Notes under the pieces: model-generated
The model's database searches: none
Seen by the model: only the letters and a program-made list of their open reading frames with translations
Told to the model about the DNA's origin: nothing
Translations under genes and position numbers: made by a program
In this document: one piece after another, positions 16,860-28,337 of the stretch
Layout: each line of letters opens with the position of its first letter
How positions within the stretch are numbered: the first letter of the stretch is position 1
Assembly (NCBI RefSeq): GCF_041410465.1
Contig: NZ_CP166961.1
Span: 1,736,001-1,800,000 of the forward strand
DNA from: Thalassotalea sp. 273M-4
GTDB taxonomy: Bacteria > Pseudomonadota > Gammaproteobacteria > Enterobacterales > Alteromonadaceae
Length of the DNA stretch: 64,000 nt
Reading direction: 5' to 3'

Positions 16860-18635
16860 TTACTTAGTGAAAAATCGACGACTTAAACCAAGTAAACCCA
16901 AGCTAAATAAAGACCACAAACCAAAGCTTGCACCTTTACGTTCAACTTTTTCTTCTAACGCACTACAATCTTCCACTTCTCCGCCTTCAATTGGACGAAG
17001 ATAAACAGCACGAAGAACATCCTCTTGTTGAACTGCACCATCAATAATGATCGGCTGACCTTTTGCGTCTAATTTGTCTTGCTTAATAAATGCAGTACCA
17101 ATTATTTCATTCTTCTCGTTAATATCACGACCTTCTACCACAGTATATGGGCTAGTACATGACAATAGTGAATTGATGTCAGTAAAAGTATCGGTATTTA
17201 TATCATACATAAAGCCATGACGACGACGCGGAGTCGAAGGTGAATCAATAAAGGTTTCAACTTCACCTTCACCAACAATTACGCCATGTTCGTTGATGTC
17301 GTGTGCCAAGCTAGAAGAGCCATTAAAAAAGTCTTCTGGGAACACTGGCACGATCTGCTCACTGTTGGCATCGGCATAGAAAAATTTAGACCGAGCATTA
17401 CCATTAATAGACTTCCACATATGGCCAATAAAAACATTACTGTTGTTAATGCCGGTAGCGCGCGATTCAAAATAGTCATCACGGTCAGTAAAATCTAGCA
17501 CCTGCCCATTTTTAAATACCGCAGCAAAAGTGCCTACTCGCTCATTTTTACTCGGTGTGGTTTCATCTTTGTCCCACCAAAAATTAGAATAGCCGACGAT
17601 GATATCATTATCATTAATCGCGGTTGCAGAACTGGTAAATGAACGCTCATCATCGGCATTGACATTAACCACACCTGTCCCTAAATCAACGACGTTAACA
17701 CTACCATCGGTGTTAACTTCCCATTTTATGGCATTTGAAAAATATAAATTTTGTTTATAACGATAAATACATACTTCAAAAGGTACGCGTTCACCAACCC
17801 AATCATTATCAAAACAACCTAAATTGTCATCATTATTGATGTCTTCTAAGGTGTTCTCATTTAAGTCGACACTTGAAGTACCCACGGCAACACGGTTGAT
17901 ATTAATATCATTTACAGCTGAAACACCACCATAGGTAGCTTCAAATGGCACCAACTCAACAATACTTTCACCGTCAAAACTCACCCAGCCACGACTAGAA
18001 AAACCATTTAAAGGGTCACCATCACTGCTGTGGGTTACCCAGTGTACTACCTCTTCATCACGGTTATCGGTAAAGACGGGTAAAGGTAGATAAGGCGCTG
18101 AAGAAGTACCATATACCCAGCCATCGTCAGTGATCCCAGCTGGAACATTATTGGTCGAGCGAGATAGTTCGCCGGTACCTGGAATTTCTTGATCGAAGAC
18201 CGTTAGTTGTTTGGTTTCTTGGCCATCATTGACAAAAACAAAGGTATCACCATAGTGTTGATAAGTATCTCCACTACGGGCTCGTAAAAAACGAATGGTC
18301 CAAGCTAAATCGTTAGCCGTAGGGTTGCCAGCTCGAAGCGCATCTTCATCTTCAATATCATTTAAATCAAATACTTGCTCGTGACTTTGGTCCGCCAGGT
18401 TAACAATGGCATCAAAGTCATCTTCGTCTAAATATTGAAATTGGACAGGAAAATTATACGACGTTTGACCAGACAAGAGCGACTGATTCACGTTATTTTG
18501 TTCTATACCATAGGTATTCTTAACCGTGTCAACTAAGCCTAAGTCGATCACTTCATAAGTGGCAGCGTTAGCAGCATGTGATAAAAGGGCAGATGAAATA
18601 CTTACGGTTAAAAGGGATTTTATCAAGGTTTTCAT
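16860..18635 (-). CDS. DUF3466 protein with GlyGly-CTERM-like C-terminus
   Basis: A 591-aa exported protein of the DUF3466 family. The signal peptide MKTLIKSLLTVSISSALLSH ends near ANA-A. The body consists of repeated Asn/Asp-rich strand units of the type AINDNDIIVGYS, GINNSNVFIGH, DINEHGVIVGE and DINEKNEIIGTA, which suggests an extracellular repeat fold. The C-terminus is a hydrophobic helix followed by arginines (GASFGLWSLFSLGLLGLSRR), fitting the GlyGly-CTERM tail recognised by rhombosortase and cleaved for surface release. The start overlaps the uup stop by one base (TAATG), so the two are translationally coupled. No rhombosortase gene is in the window. Confidence 0.85.
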   Translation of the reverse strand: MKTLIKSLLTVSISSALLSHAANAATYEVIDLGLVDTVKNTYGIEQNNVNQSLLSGQTSYNFPVQFQYLDEDDFDAIVNLADQSHEQVFDLNDIEDEDALRAGNPTANDLAWTIRFLRARSGDTYQHYGDTFVFVNDGQETKQLTVFDQEIPGTGELSRSTNNVPAGITDDGWVYGTSSAPYLPLPVFTDNRDEEVVHWVTHSSDGDPLNGFSSRGWVSFDGESIVELVPFEATYGGVSAVNDININRVAVGTSSVDLNENTLEDINNDDNLGCFDNDWVGERVPFEVCIYRYKQNLYFSNAIKWEVNTDGSVNVVDLGTGVVNVNADDERSFTSSATAINDNDIIVGYSNFWWDKDETTPSKNERVGTFAAVFKNGQVLDFTDRDDYFESRATGINNSNVFIGHMWKSINGNARSKFFYADANSEQIVPVFPEDFFNGSSSLAHDINEHGVIVGEGEVETFIDSPSTPRRRHGFMYDINTDTFTDINSLLSCTSPYTVVEGRDINEKNEIIGTAFIKQDKLDAKGQPIIIDGAVQQEDVLRAVYLRPIEGGEVEDCSALEEKVERKGASFGLWSLFSLGLLGLSRRFFTK

Positions 18636-20545
18636 TAACTACTTTTCTCTTGAAATTCTTCTAATTCTGTCCATCGGTCAAACGCGATTTCGAGTTCAGA
18701 TTCTAGTTTTTGTAACTCGGCCAAAACCGTTTGGGTTTTAGCTTGTTCGTTATTGAAAAAGTCTGGCGAGTTTATTTGTTGTTGTAACTCGGCAATTTGA
18801 CTTTCCATCGTTTCCACTAATCCTGGTAAGGCATCTAACTCGCGTTGTTCCTTATAAGACAGCTTGTTTTTATTCTTTGTCGTTAAAGAAGGTTGTTTAT
18901 CCTCTTTACTTTTCGGTTGGATGTCAAATTTCTTCTTTTGTTCCGCGCGAAATAATAAATATTCTTCAACATCGGAATAACCGCCAACAATTTGCTCTAT
19001 TTGACCACTTCCATCAAAGTAAAGGCAAGTATTTACGCAATTATTTACGAAATCTCGATCATGGCTGACCAATAAGACCGTTCCAGAATAGTTTGCCACG
19101 ACCATCTCAAGCAGTTCCAGTGTTTCTATGTCTAGGTCGTTAGTGGGCTCATCCAAAATCAATAAGTTACTTGGCTTTAAAAATAATTTTGCCAGTAATA
19201 ATCTATTTCTTTCGCCACCGGACAAGGCTCTCACCGGTGTTCTGGCGCGTTTCGGACTAAATAAGAAGTCTTGTAAATAACCAAGAACATGGCGAGGTTT
19301 GCCATTAACCATCACCTCTTGCTTACCATCGGAAACCGCATCTTGTACCGTCATATCAACATCAAGTTGCGCTCTGTGTTGATCGAAATAAGCCACTTCT
19401 AGATTAACCCCGTGGCGCATTTTTCCTTCTGTGTGCTGATATTGTTCGGTAATTAGCTTTAATAAGGTCGATTTACCGGTACCATTACCACCAATCAGAG
19501 CAATACGATCCCCTCTTGATATAAGTAAATCAAGGTTATTAATAATTTGCTTACCACCAAATTCAATACCAAGACCTTGACATTCAAAGACTAATTTACC
19601 GGAACGTTCTCCTTGGCTCATCACCATTTCGCCTTGAGTTTTCACTTCGCGACGAGCTTTACGCTCAAGACGTAATTTTTCAAGCGCTCTTACCCTCCCC
19701 TCATTACGAGTACGACGGGCTTTGATCCCTTGACGAATCCAGGTCTCTTCTTCGGCGAGTTTTTTGTCAAATAATTCATTTTGTTGTGCTTCAACTTGTA
19801 AGTCATGTTCTTTTTGACTTAAGTAGGCGTCATAGTCCCCTGGATAGGACTTTAAAACACCTCGGTCTAAGTCCACAATGCGCGTGGCAAGACTGCGAAT
19901 AAAAGCACGGTCATGGGAGATAAAAACAATGGTGCCGTTAAAACCTTTTAAAAAGTTCTCAAGCCATAACACACTGTCGATATCTAGATGGTTAGTAGGC
20001 TCATCCAGCAATAACACATCAGGGTTAGTAACTAACGCTTGCGCCAAGGCAACCTTTCTCAGCCAACCACCAGAGAGTTCGTTGATGTTTTGATCAGCAT
20101 TTAAACTTAATTTTGAAAGAACTTGCTCTATGCGCTGTTCATCATCCCAGGCGTTATTTTGCTCGAGTTGGGTTTGTACATTGGCCATCACTTCCAAGTT
20201 TGTTGCACTGGGATCTTCCGCCACCAAATTAACAATATCATGATATGCTTTGATTAACTCACCGTTGGCTTTGAGCCCTTTAGCGACATAGTCAAAAATA
20301 GTTTGGTCAATACTTTTCGGAGGGTCTTGCGCGAGCATTGCAATTTGGACATTATTTGAAACAACAAAGCTGCCATCGTCCAGAAGTTGTTGTGAATTTA
20401 AAATTTTTAATAACGACGATTTTCCAGCGCCGTTTTTACCAACCAAACAAAGACGTTCGCCTTGTTTGATTCTAAGTTCGGCATTATCAAGGATTTTACC
20501 TTCGCCAAAGGCTAATTCACCATTGGTTATTCTAATCAGTTCCAC
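18635..20545 (-). CDS. uup: ABC-F ATPase Uup
   Basis: A soluble ABC-F protein of 636 aa that acts on ribosomes or branched DNA; loss of Uup raises precise transposon excision in E. coli. There are two ATPase domains: Walker A GKNGAGKSSLL (about residues 36-46) and GGNGTGKSTLL (near 350), signatures LSGGWLRKVALAQAL and LSGGERNRLLLAKLF, and Walker B LLLDEPTNHLDI and LILDEPTNDLDI. A charged linker lies between them. The C-terminal 90 residues form the Uup-type coiled coil that binds DNA. It overlaps the glutaredoxin-like gene upstream by 14 nt and DUF3466 downstream by 1 nt. This is the normal rlmKL-grx-uup order of related genomes. Confidence 0.95.
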   Translation of the reverse strand: MELIRITNGELAFGEGKILDNAELRIKQGERLCLVGKNGAGKSSLLKILNSQQLLDDGSFVVSNNVQIAMLAQDPPKSIDQTIFDYVAKGLKANGELIKAYHDIVNLVAEDPSATNLEVMANVQTQLEQNNAWDDEQRIEQVLSKLSLNADQNINELSGGWLRKVALAQALVTNPDVLLLDEPTNHLDIDSVLWLENFLKGFNGTIVFISHDRAFIRSLATRIVDLDRGVLKSYPGDYDAYLSQKEHDLQVEAQQNELFDKKLAEEETWIRQGIKARRTRNEGRVRALEKLRLERKARREVKTQGEMVMSQGERSGKLVFECQGLGIEFGGKQIINNLDLLISRGDRIALIGGNGTGKSTLLKLITEQYQHTEGKMRHGVNLEVAYFDQHRAQLDVDMTVQDAVSDGKQEVMVNGKPRHVLGYLQDFLFSPKRARTPVRALSGGERNRLLLAKLFLKPSNLLILDEPTNDLDIETLELLEMVVANYSGTVLLVSHDRDFVNNCVNTCLYFDGSGQIEQIVGGYSDVEEYLLFRAEQKKKFDIQPKSKEDKQPSLTTKNKNKLSYKEQRELDALPGLVETMESQIAELQQQINSPDFFNNEQAKTQTVLAELQKLESELEIAFDRWTELEEFQEKSS

Positions 20546-20780
20546 AAATAAACTCTTGTAATTGTTCTAAATTAAATGGCCAAAATAAGGTATTGCCATT
20601 ATCGAGGCGTTCAAGTACTGGGATAGAGATACTATATAATTCCACCAGTTTTGGCGAGTCAACTATATCCAAATATTTATATTCTTCTGTTGCTAAAACT
20701 TGGTTACACAATTGTTCAGCAAGTTCGCATAAATGGCACCCTTGGGTGCCGTATAAATGATATTTCGGTTCTAACGCCAT
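20532..20780 (-). CDS. Glutaredoxin-like protein (DUF836)
   Basis: An 82-aa thioredoxin-fold protein with the redox motif CHLC (GTQGCHLCELAEQLC, residues about 12-26), the SIPVLERLDNG cis-Pro strand and a shortened C-terminus. It belongs to the DUF836/glutaredoxin-like group. A thiol-disulfide role is inferred from the fold. It starts 9 nt downstream of rlmKL and overlaps uup by 14 nt, so all are read as one unit. Confidence 0.87.
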   Translation of the reverse strand: MALEPKYHLYGTQGCHLCELAEQLCNQVLATEEYKYLDIVDSPKLVELYSISIPVLERLDNGNTLFWPFNLEQLQEFICGTD

Positions 20781-20788
20781 GGTTATTC

Positions 20789-22915
20789 CTAAAGACGACT
20801 AATTTGCCAGCTGTTATGAATGTGCTTATTGCGTTTAAAATCCACATCACGGGTGCGCTCGGTCAAACACTCGGCTTTAAAACCAAGCAAATTCAATTGA
20901 TCAAAATCCATTTTAAAATTGCGTTTATTGTTGGTAAAAATAAGCTCACCACCTGGGCTTACCGATTTCATCCCCATTTTTATAAGGTTGATATGATCGC
21001 GTTGAACATCAAACGAGTCTTCCATTCGTTTAGAATTAGAAAACGTTGGCGGATCAATAAACACCAAATCATAGGTTGTGGTATTTTTTTCTAACCATTG
21101 TAAACAATCCGCTTGCACGAAACCGTATTTATGACCACGTAGCTTATTTAACTCAAAATTATCTTTAGCCCACTCTAAATAGGTGTTAGACATATCGACC
21201 GTGGTGACTTTTTCAGCGCCAGCTAATGCGGCTTGTACTGACACCGAACCGGTATAAGCAAAAAGGTTTAATAAAGATTTACCTTTTGCTTTTTTCGCCA
21301 CTATTTGACGGGTTTTACGGTGATCTAAAAATAAGCCAGTATCGAGGTAATCCCACAAATTCACTTTAAATAACGCATCATATTCTTGTACGACTAAAGC
21401 GTCTTTGGTTTTGCTTAATTGCTGATATTGGTTTTTACCCTTTTGTTTAGCCCGTACTTTCAACGATACTTTGTTTGGATCAATTTCGAGCACTTTAGGG
21501 GCCCAATATATGACCTCTTGTAAACGTTTGGCTGCTAGGGCTTCATCAATACCTTTTGGCGCGGCATATTCAAAAATAACAATATGATCGCCGTACTTAT
21601 CGATTGCAACGTTAAATTCTGGCATATCCGCATCGTAAACACGGTAACAATTTACCGCATTTTGCTTTAACCAAGATTTTAAGCCTTTTAGGTTTTTCTT
21701 TAATCGATTAGCAAAATCTGAATGCTGACCAGCAAAGTCGGCTTCTTTGGGCGTTCTTTCGATTTGCTTATCATTGATATCATAAAGAGCAAACTGACAG
21801 TCCAAAGGGCCATTTTTAAACTTATAACGCTTATAGCTTGCTAACTTTAACAAAGACAGCATTTCGATGTTGGAGGTAATTAAGCTAACACGCCAATGTA
21901 AAAAATGTTGTTTAAACACTTTACCTAATTCGGTAAACGTTGAGACCAGTTCTGGTAGCGAACCAATACGTTCTCCATAAGGTGGGTTAAAAAGAATATG
22001 CCCTTGTTGCCCATAGACATTAGTTAAGTCTTCTGCCTTTTGTTGTTTAAATTCGATTAGATGGGCAAAGCCTGCATTACGGGCATTCGCTTTGGCACTT
22101 TTAAGCACCTTGGCATCCATATCAGAGCCAAACACTTTTACTTTGCATGCCTGTAAATTTTGGTCTGACTCAGCCTTTGCTTGTGCCAAAATAGATGCGA
22201 AGGTGTCTTGTTGATGAAACTTCCAACGTTCAAATCCCCAATGCTCTCGGCTAATAGCTGGGGCTATTTTGGCCGCCATTGAAACGGCTTCCATTAATAA
22301 GGTACCAGAACCGCACATAGGGTCGACAAGTGGCTTGCTAATATCTTCTAGCCAGCCAGAGCGGATTATCATCGCTGCAGCTAAGTTTTCTTTGATTGGC
22401 GCCGCACCTGTGCCTTCTCTATAACCACGCTGGAATAAAGACCGGCCTGAAAAGTCGATGTAAAACGTCACTTTATTTCTTAATAAACGCGCTTGGATTC
22501 GAATATCCGGATTTTGTTTTTCCACCGACGGGCGTTCAAAACCTGCCTCTCTAAAACAATCGACAATGGCATCTTTAACCGTTAACCCACCAAATTGTGA
22601 GTCTCGAATCGCTTCGTTCTTACCAACAAAGTCGACAGCAAAGAAGGACTCTGAATCAAAATGTTCAGGCCACTGTATTGCACGAGCTGCATCATATAAC
22701 TCGTCTTTTGTTACAGATGCGGTTTCTTCTGCAATGCGTACTAATACACGACTGGCCAAACGAGTATGTAAACAAATGCGGTAAGCGGTGGCAAAGTCAG
22801 CAACAAAATAAACGCCTTCAGGTTTTTGCACAACTTCTGTTGCGCCTAGATCTGTAAGTTCTTGTGCCAGTAACGATTCTATACCAAAGGAAGTTAATGC
22901 TAAAAAATGAGTCAT
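20789..22915 (-). CDS. rlmL: 23S rRNA m2G2445/m7G2069 methyltransferase
   Basis: A fused two-domain rRNA methyltransferase (RlmKL). The chosen ATG (MTHFLALTSFGIESLLAQEL, 708 aa) matches family starts; an upstream TTG would add six residues. The order is a THUMP domain (about residues 40-155), then the m2G2445 methyltransferase with DPMCGSGTLLMEA and the catalytic ILFNPPYGERIG, and then the m7G2069 domain with NLFAYTGSVSVQAALAGA and DLVFIDPPTFSNSKRM. The length is close to the E. coli protein. It heads the rlmL-grx-uup-DUF3466 run. Upstream, on the other strand, the initiator-tRNA array begins. Confidence 0.96.
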   Translation of the reverse strand: MTHFLALTSFGIESLLAQELTDLGATEVVQKPEGVYFVADFATAYRICLHTRLASRVLVRIAEETASVTKDELYDAARAIQWPEHFDSESFFAVDFVGKNEAIRDSQFGGLTVKDAIVDCFREAGFERPSVEKQNPDIRIQARLLRNKVTFYIDFSGRSLFQRGYREGTGAAPIKENLAAAMIIRSGWLEDISKPLVDPMCGSGTLLMEAVSMAAKIAPAISREHWGFERWKFHQQDTFASILAQAKAESDQNLQACKVKVFGSDMDAKVLKSAKANARNAGFAHLIEFKQQKAEDLTNVYGQQGHILFNPPYGERIGSLPELVSTFTELGKVFKQHFLHWRVSLITSNIEMLSLLKLASYKRYKFKNGPLDCQFALYDINDKQIERTPKEADFAGQHSDFANRLKKNLKGLKSWLKQNAVNCYRVYDADMPEFNVAIDKYGDHIVIFEYAAPKGIDEALAAKRLQEVIYWAPKVLEIDPNKVSLKVRAKQKGKNQYQQLSKTKDALVVQEYDALFKVNLWDYLDTGLFLDHRKTRQIVAKKAKGKSLLNLFAYTGSVSVQAALAGAEKVTTVDMSNTYLEWAKDNFELNKLRGHKYGFVQADCLQWLEKNTTTYDLVFIDPPTFSNSKRMEDSFDVQRDHINLIKMGMKSVSPGGELIFTNNKRNFKMDFDQLNLLGFKAECLTERTRDVDFKRNKHIHNSWQISRL

Positions 22916-23104
22916 GTTGAAATCCAAAATCAATAATGGCGTGGATTATAAACGAGAGAGGTCCATTTGTCTTATTTCGACCGTTATCAAGGTAAAATAA
23001 TTTAACTATACGTATAGAAATAACCTAAAAGGGTTAAAATTTGTAGTAATAAACCCCAAAGTGTTGAAGAAAAGTACAAACAGCACAACAATCCCAAAAT
23101 ATAC

Positions 23105-23133
23105 TTGCTTTTAGAAAATCAAATCACTATAGT
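23105..23133 (+). promoter_or_regulatory. Sigma70 promoter of the initiator-tRNA array
   Basis: TTGCTT (-35), exactly 17 nt, TATAGT (-10), 16 nt before the first tRNA. Predicted start near 23140. No equally good promoter was noticed in the spacers, so the seven tRNAs may be one transcript. Confidence 0.75.
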
Positions 23134-23149
23134 ACGCTTCGTTTTCAGG

Positions 23150-23226
<77 letters not shown>

Positions 23227-23367
23227 ATTCTTGTTTAACCAATATATAGGGTAAACAATTGAATCAAGTTAAATTTGATTTATGTTGAAATTGGCTTAGA
23301 ATGAGAACCTTCTTAATAACAAGAAGTAAAAGTGTTATTGGCTTCCCTACTATTGTAGGCATTCGGA

Positions 23368-23444
<77 letters not shown>

Positions 23445-23457
23445 ATTTTAAGAAAAA

Positions 23458-23513
23458 ACGTTTTTGGGCGAAGGTCGTCAGTTCGCTATAACAAGAACCG
23501 ACTCCAACAACCA
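23458..23513 (+). pseudogene. Relic of an initiator tRNA 3' half within spacer 2
   Basis: gggcgaaggtcgtcagttc (23466-23484) matches the anticodon-stem to T-arm part of the tRNA with one change, and ccgactccaacaacca (23498-23513) resembles its 3' end. The bases between are unrelated. It cannot fold as a tRNA and looks like a scar of a lost copy or of a former integration event. Confidence 0.5.
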
Positions 23514-23605
23514 ATTCCAGTATAGATTAATCTTAAAAATGAAGCGCTTCGTAATAACTCGAAGTAAACAGTTATTGGCTTTCCTACATTATGTAGGCAT
23601 TCGGA

Positions 23606-23682
<77 letters not shown>

Positions 23683-23779
23683 ATTTCTCTTTACGCAGAT
23701 ATTGGTATTCTGAAACCTTCCCTAGTAAACGGAAGTAAATCACTTTACTGGCTTTCTACAACAACGTAGAACATTCGGA

Positions 23780-23856
<77 letters not shown>

Positions 23857-23961
23857 AATCTCTGATTTATATACGGTTTTTTGGATATCTGAACATCTTC
23901 CTTAGTAAGGGGAAGTAAAACCTCTTTACTGGCTTACCTACTCTGTTGTAGGTCATTCGGA

Positions 23962-24038
<77 letters not shown>

Positions 24039-24105
24039 ATTCTTTTTAGAATGAATTAAAACTTCTAAGGCTTTGTTTTATAATCACTTATAAAACACAT
24101 TCGGA

Positions 24106-24182
<77 letters not shown>

Positions 24183-24249
24183 ATTCTTTTTAGAATGAAT
24201 TAAAACTTCTAAGGCTTTGTTTTATAATCACTTATAAAACACATTCGGA

Positions 24250-24330
<81 letters not shown>

Positions 24331-24580
24331 TCCTATCTTTCCGTTATCAAACAGTGATACTCTACTTTTTAAGTTTGTGCCTGAACTGTGTCAAACGCGG
24401 TGTCACAAAATGCATTTAGTATCTTTAAGTAACTAACAAATTGACCTTCGCCCAAACGTCGCTCCTGTTAATCAATTAAGATAAATATTCTCTTGCCGGT
24501 TGGGATAAAACACCTCGTGTGCCCCTATTGTCCCTTAAATACTGCTTGATATGTGATGTTCATTCCGGGGGGTGTTGAAT
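24331..24580. other. Gene-free left end of the island
   Basis: No gene is seen. A 17-nt stretch gaccttcgcccaaacgt (24443-24459) is the reverse complement, apart from a 2-nt length difference, of acgtttttgggcgaaggtc in the tRNA relic at 23458-23476. Confidence 0.4.
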
Positions 24581-24697
24581 TCAACGTATTCGCCCTTCTT
24601 TGGCGATAATGTGTTGCATTGTGTCGCGCCAAGGTTTAGACATTCTTGTTTGTGAACGTTGTTGTCTATCTACAACAGTAGAGGTTTTGTTCTGCGC
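24581..24697 (-). pseudogene. Truncated coding tail next to IS remnant, unknown family
   Basis: Minus-strand codons read ...DRQQRSQTRMSKPWRDTMQH then IIAKEGRIR and a TGA at 24581-24583. The frame is open back to the edge of the IS remnant, suggesting that the element cut the gene. A short form starting at the internal ATG (MSKPWRDTMQ, about 20 codons) lacks a convincing ribosome-binding site. Confidence 0.3.
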
Positions 24698-24704
24698 AAC
24701 TAAT

Positions 24705-24938
24705 TCAGGACACTTTTCTTAAGGAACTTTGTTCATACTCCACTGGCGATAGATCACCATTAGCTGTATGAAGCCGTTTTAAGTTGTAATTAGCTCATAT
24801 ATGCCGTTACATCATTTCTAATATGCTCACGACTCTGTTGTGGTACTTTTAACAACTAATCATGTTTTAAGCTGCCGAAGAACCTTTCTACAACCGCATT
24901 ATCCCAACACGCACCAACGTCACCCATGCTCGCTCTAA
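24705..24938 (-). pseudogene. IS3-family transposase OrfB, C-terminal remnant
   Basis: The minus strand encodes [19 protein letters not shown] and GSLKHD, then a stop where Trp is expected, LLKVPQQSREHIRNDVTAYM, and after a frameshift NYNLKRLHTANGDLSPVEYE to a final stop at 24705. This is the DDE C-terminus including the catalytic Glu (VVERFF). Everything N-terminal is gone. It belongs to a different copy from the element at 25815, because the two read GACWDN and GNCWD at the same place. Confidence 0.82.
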
Positions 24939-25018
24939 TACCTATTTTAGGCGCTTTTTAAGGATTAATAATAGGCAATTACACAGATGTAGTTACAGCG
25001 TCATCTTTTAACAAATGA

Positions 25019-25814
25019 TTAATAAAAACCAGTAACCTTTAAGTAATCTCTACCCCTGTGATCACCACTTTCACCTGCTTTTTTAAATAGTTGCATCGCT
25101 TTTTGGAAATCCTTTTCAACTCCACTGCCGTTCAAATAGTGAAGACCTAATGGAAATAGGCTGCTTGTTTCACCAATTTTTATAGCTTTTTCCCTATATT
25201 TAACTGCTTTCTCGTAATTTATTTCACCTGAATAGCCACCTTCATAGAATAATGCAAGCCAGCCTAGTGCCATGTTAGAATCTTGAGTGTTTGAATTTTC
25301 AACTTCTTTCAATAAGTTAATGGCTTTCTCATGATTAACATCGGATGAATTAGGCGAACCATAGAGCATAGCAGCTTCTACTTTACTTGATATATCACCT
25401 AATGCAGCAGCTCTTTTCCACCACACCCCTGCTTTTATAATATCTTCTGGAATACCGATCCCTTTTTCATATATATAAGCAAGCATTGATGCTGCCTCAC
25501 CATGGCCTGATTGAGCTGCTTTAACCAACCAACGTGTTGCTAACTTAATGTTTTTATCCGTTCCAAGCCCATCTTTGTAGGCATAGAAAAGTTCAAACTG
25601 GGCAGGTGCATAGCCTTGCTCTGCCGATGATTGAAGCCACTCAATTGCTTTATGTTCTTCTTGTGCTTCTACATGTAACATGGCTAATGCAAATTGAGAA
25701 TTTGCAAATCCTTTATTAGCAGCTCTTTCGAAATATTTATAAGCTGTTTTTAGAGAAGTACTTTGGCCAAGTCCATATTTATACATAACTCCTAGTGTAG
25801 TGGCATACTGAATT
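25019..25814 (-). pseudogene. Sel1-repeat protein, N-terminus cut off by IS insertion
   Basis: The remaining protein is an array of Sel1-like (TPR-related) repeats of about 36 residues, e.g. SQFALAMLHVEAQEEHKAIE, AQFELFYAYKDGLGTDKNIK, ASMLAYIYEKGIGIPEDIIK and FPLGLHYLNGSGVEKDFQKA. The first in-frame ATG (25786) lies inside a repeat, and codons upstream of it still read QIQYATTLGVMYKYGLG, a proper Sel1 unit, right up to the IS end near 25815. So the gene originally extended further and its start, probably with a signal peptide, has been lost. A 255-aa product from 25786 is conceivable, with AGGAG only 2 nt before that ATG. The missing part may be the lipoprotein fragment on the far side of the IS. 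Confidence 0.75.
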
Positions 25815-25869
25815 TGGCCACCTAATTAGAGATGTTATTATACATCTCATAACCACTTAGGTGACACAA

Positions 25870-27298
<1,429 letters not shown>

Positions 27299-27699
27299 GA
27301 ATATGTTTCCTTATTTTTTATTCTAAGACACAAAGCCAGTAATCCGTATTATATTGAAAAAACAAAGGTTTTTCTCTCATTGTTGGCTATTTTTTAATAT
27401 ATAACCTATCTAACGTTTTACAAAGGTTATCTCGCACAATAAACAAAAATAAGTATCGAAAAACAGATGTTAGTTTCTAACTATTGAGTGTAACAATCTT
27501 GGTGTCGGATTAAGTAATCATTATCGGCCAGGGAGTGCACTAGATAAAAACAACTGTGAAAAAACATATATTTGAATAACAATACTTTGTATCTTATGAA
27601 TTAGGCTTTTTCTAATAGCGTTTTTTTGTAAAAAGCCTAAATATGAAATAGGTACTATCATTTGCTTAAAAGAAAGCCAAGATATAAAAGGAAGGGACA
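27299..27699. other. Intergenic region with an 11-bp inverted repeat
   Basis: About 400 AT-rich bases upstream of the DUF4136 gene. ttaggcttttt / aaaaagcctaa (27601-27611 and 27630-27640) forms an 11-bp stem with an 18-nt T-rich loop, 60 nt before the ATG. It may be a regulatory hairpin or terminator; no further signal is seen. Confidence 0.5.
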
Positions 27700-28281
27700 A
27701 TGTTTAAAAAGCTCAGTTTAATATGTTTTGTAGGATTTTTTATAGGTGCTTGTCAATCCACTTATGACCCAAAACTCAATTTTGACGTAAATGAAAAAGT
27801 AGATACAACTAATTACCAAACATTTACATGGTTAAATGAATCGAAAGCGATAGCCACACCTAAGAGAATGAGCCCTATACTAAAACTTGAGATAGCAGAT
27901 TCAATTGAAAAGAAATTATTATCGCAAGGATTTAAGCTTGTCTCAAACCAGGAAGAAGCTGATTTTACCGTATCATTTTCTGTCGGCAGCAGAGATAAAA
28001 TTAAAGTTAATTCTTATCCCTCTAGCTATCACTCATTCACGTGGGGAAGACGCTACTACGGAGGCTATTATGGCGCAGGTTTTTCTGCTCCTTGGCCAAA
28101 CGAAACTGAAGTAAGACAGTATACAGAAGGCATGTTAGCGATTGACATTTATGATGTAAAAACGAAGCAACCAGCTTGGCATGGCTGGGCAACTAAAAAG
28201 CTTAAAAAATCAGACGCTAAAGATCGTTCTGCCACCTTAGAGCTAGTTGTTTCAGAGATATTGAATCAGTTTAAACGATAA
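27700..28281 (+). CDS. DUF4136 lipoprotein (island paralogue)
   Basis: A 193-aa predicted lipoprotein with signal MFKKLSLICFVGFFIGAC (lipobox IGAC) and a DUF4136 domain. The N-terminal part KLNFDVNEKVDTTNYQTFTW and the C-terminal RQYTEGMLAIDIYDVKTKQP AWHGWA are the family strands. The middle has a Tyr/Gly-rich loop (GRRYYGGYYGAGF) that the paralogue at 1404-1985 lacks. AAGGAAGGGA lies before the ATG. It is transcribed alone and ends at a terminator. Function is unknown; envelope location is inferred from the signal. Confidence 0.85.
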   Translation: MFKKLSLICFVGFFIGACQSTYDPKLNFDVNEKVDTTNYQTFTWLNESKAIATPKRMSPILKLEIADSIEKKLLSQGFKLVSNQEEADFTVSFSVGSRDKIKVNSYPSSYHSFTWGRRYYGGYYGAGFSAPWPNETEVRQYTEGMLAIDIYDVKTKQPAWHGWATKKLKKSDAKDRSATLELVVSEILNQFKR

Positions 28282-28293
28282 ATCCGTCAATAA

Positions 28294-28324
28294 AAAAAAG
28301 CACTACAATAGTAGTGCTTTTTAT
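28294..28324. terminator. Bidirectional terminator between DUF4136 and HlyD-family genes
   Basis: Stem aaaagcactac / gtagtgctttt with a 4-nt loop (28297-28321), with As before and Ts after it, so it can serve both convergent genes. Confidence 0.88.
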
Positions 28325-28337
28325 TACTTACTGTTTG

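Noticed and set aside
20651..21094. 147-codon plus-strand frame opposite rlmL
   Set aside because: It is antisense to the strongly conserved rlmL and its neighbour; composition is that of a shadow frame.
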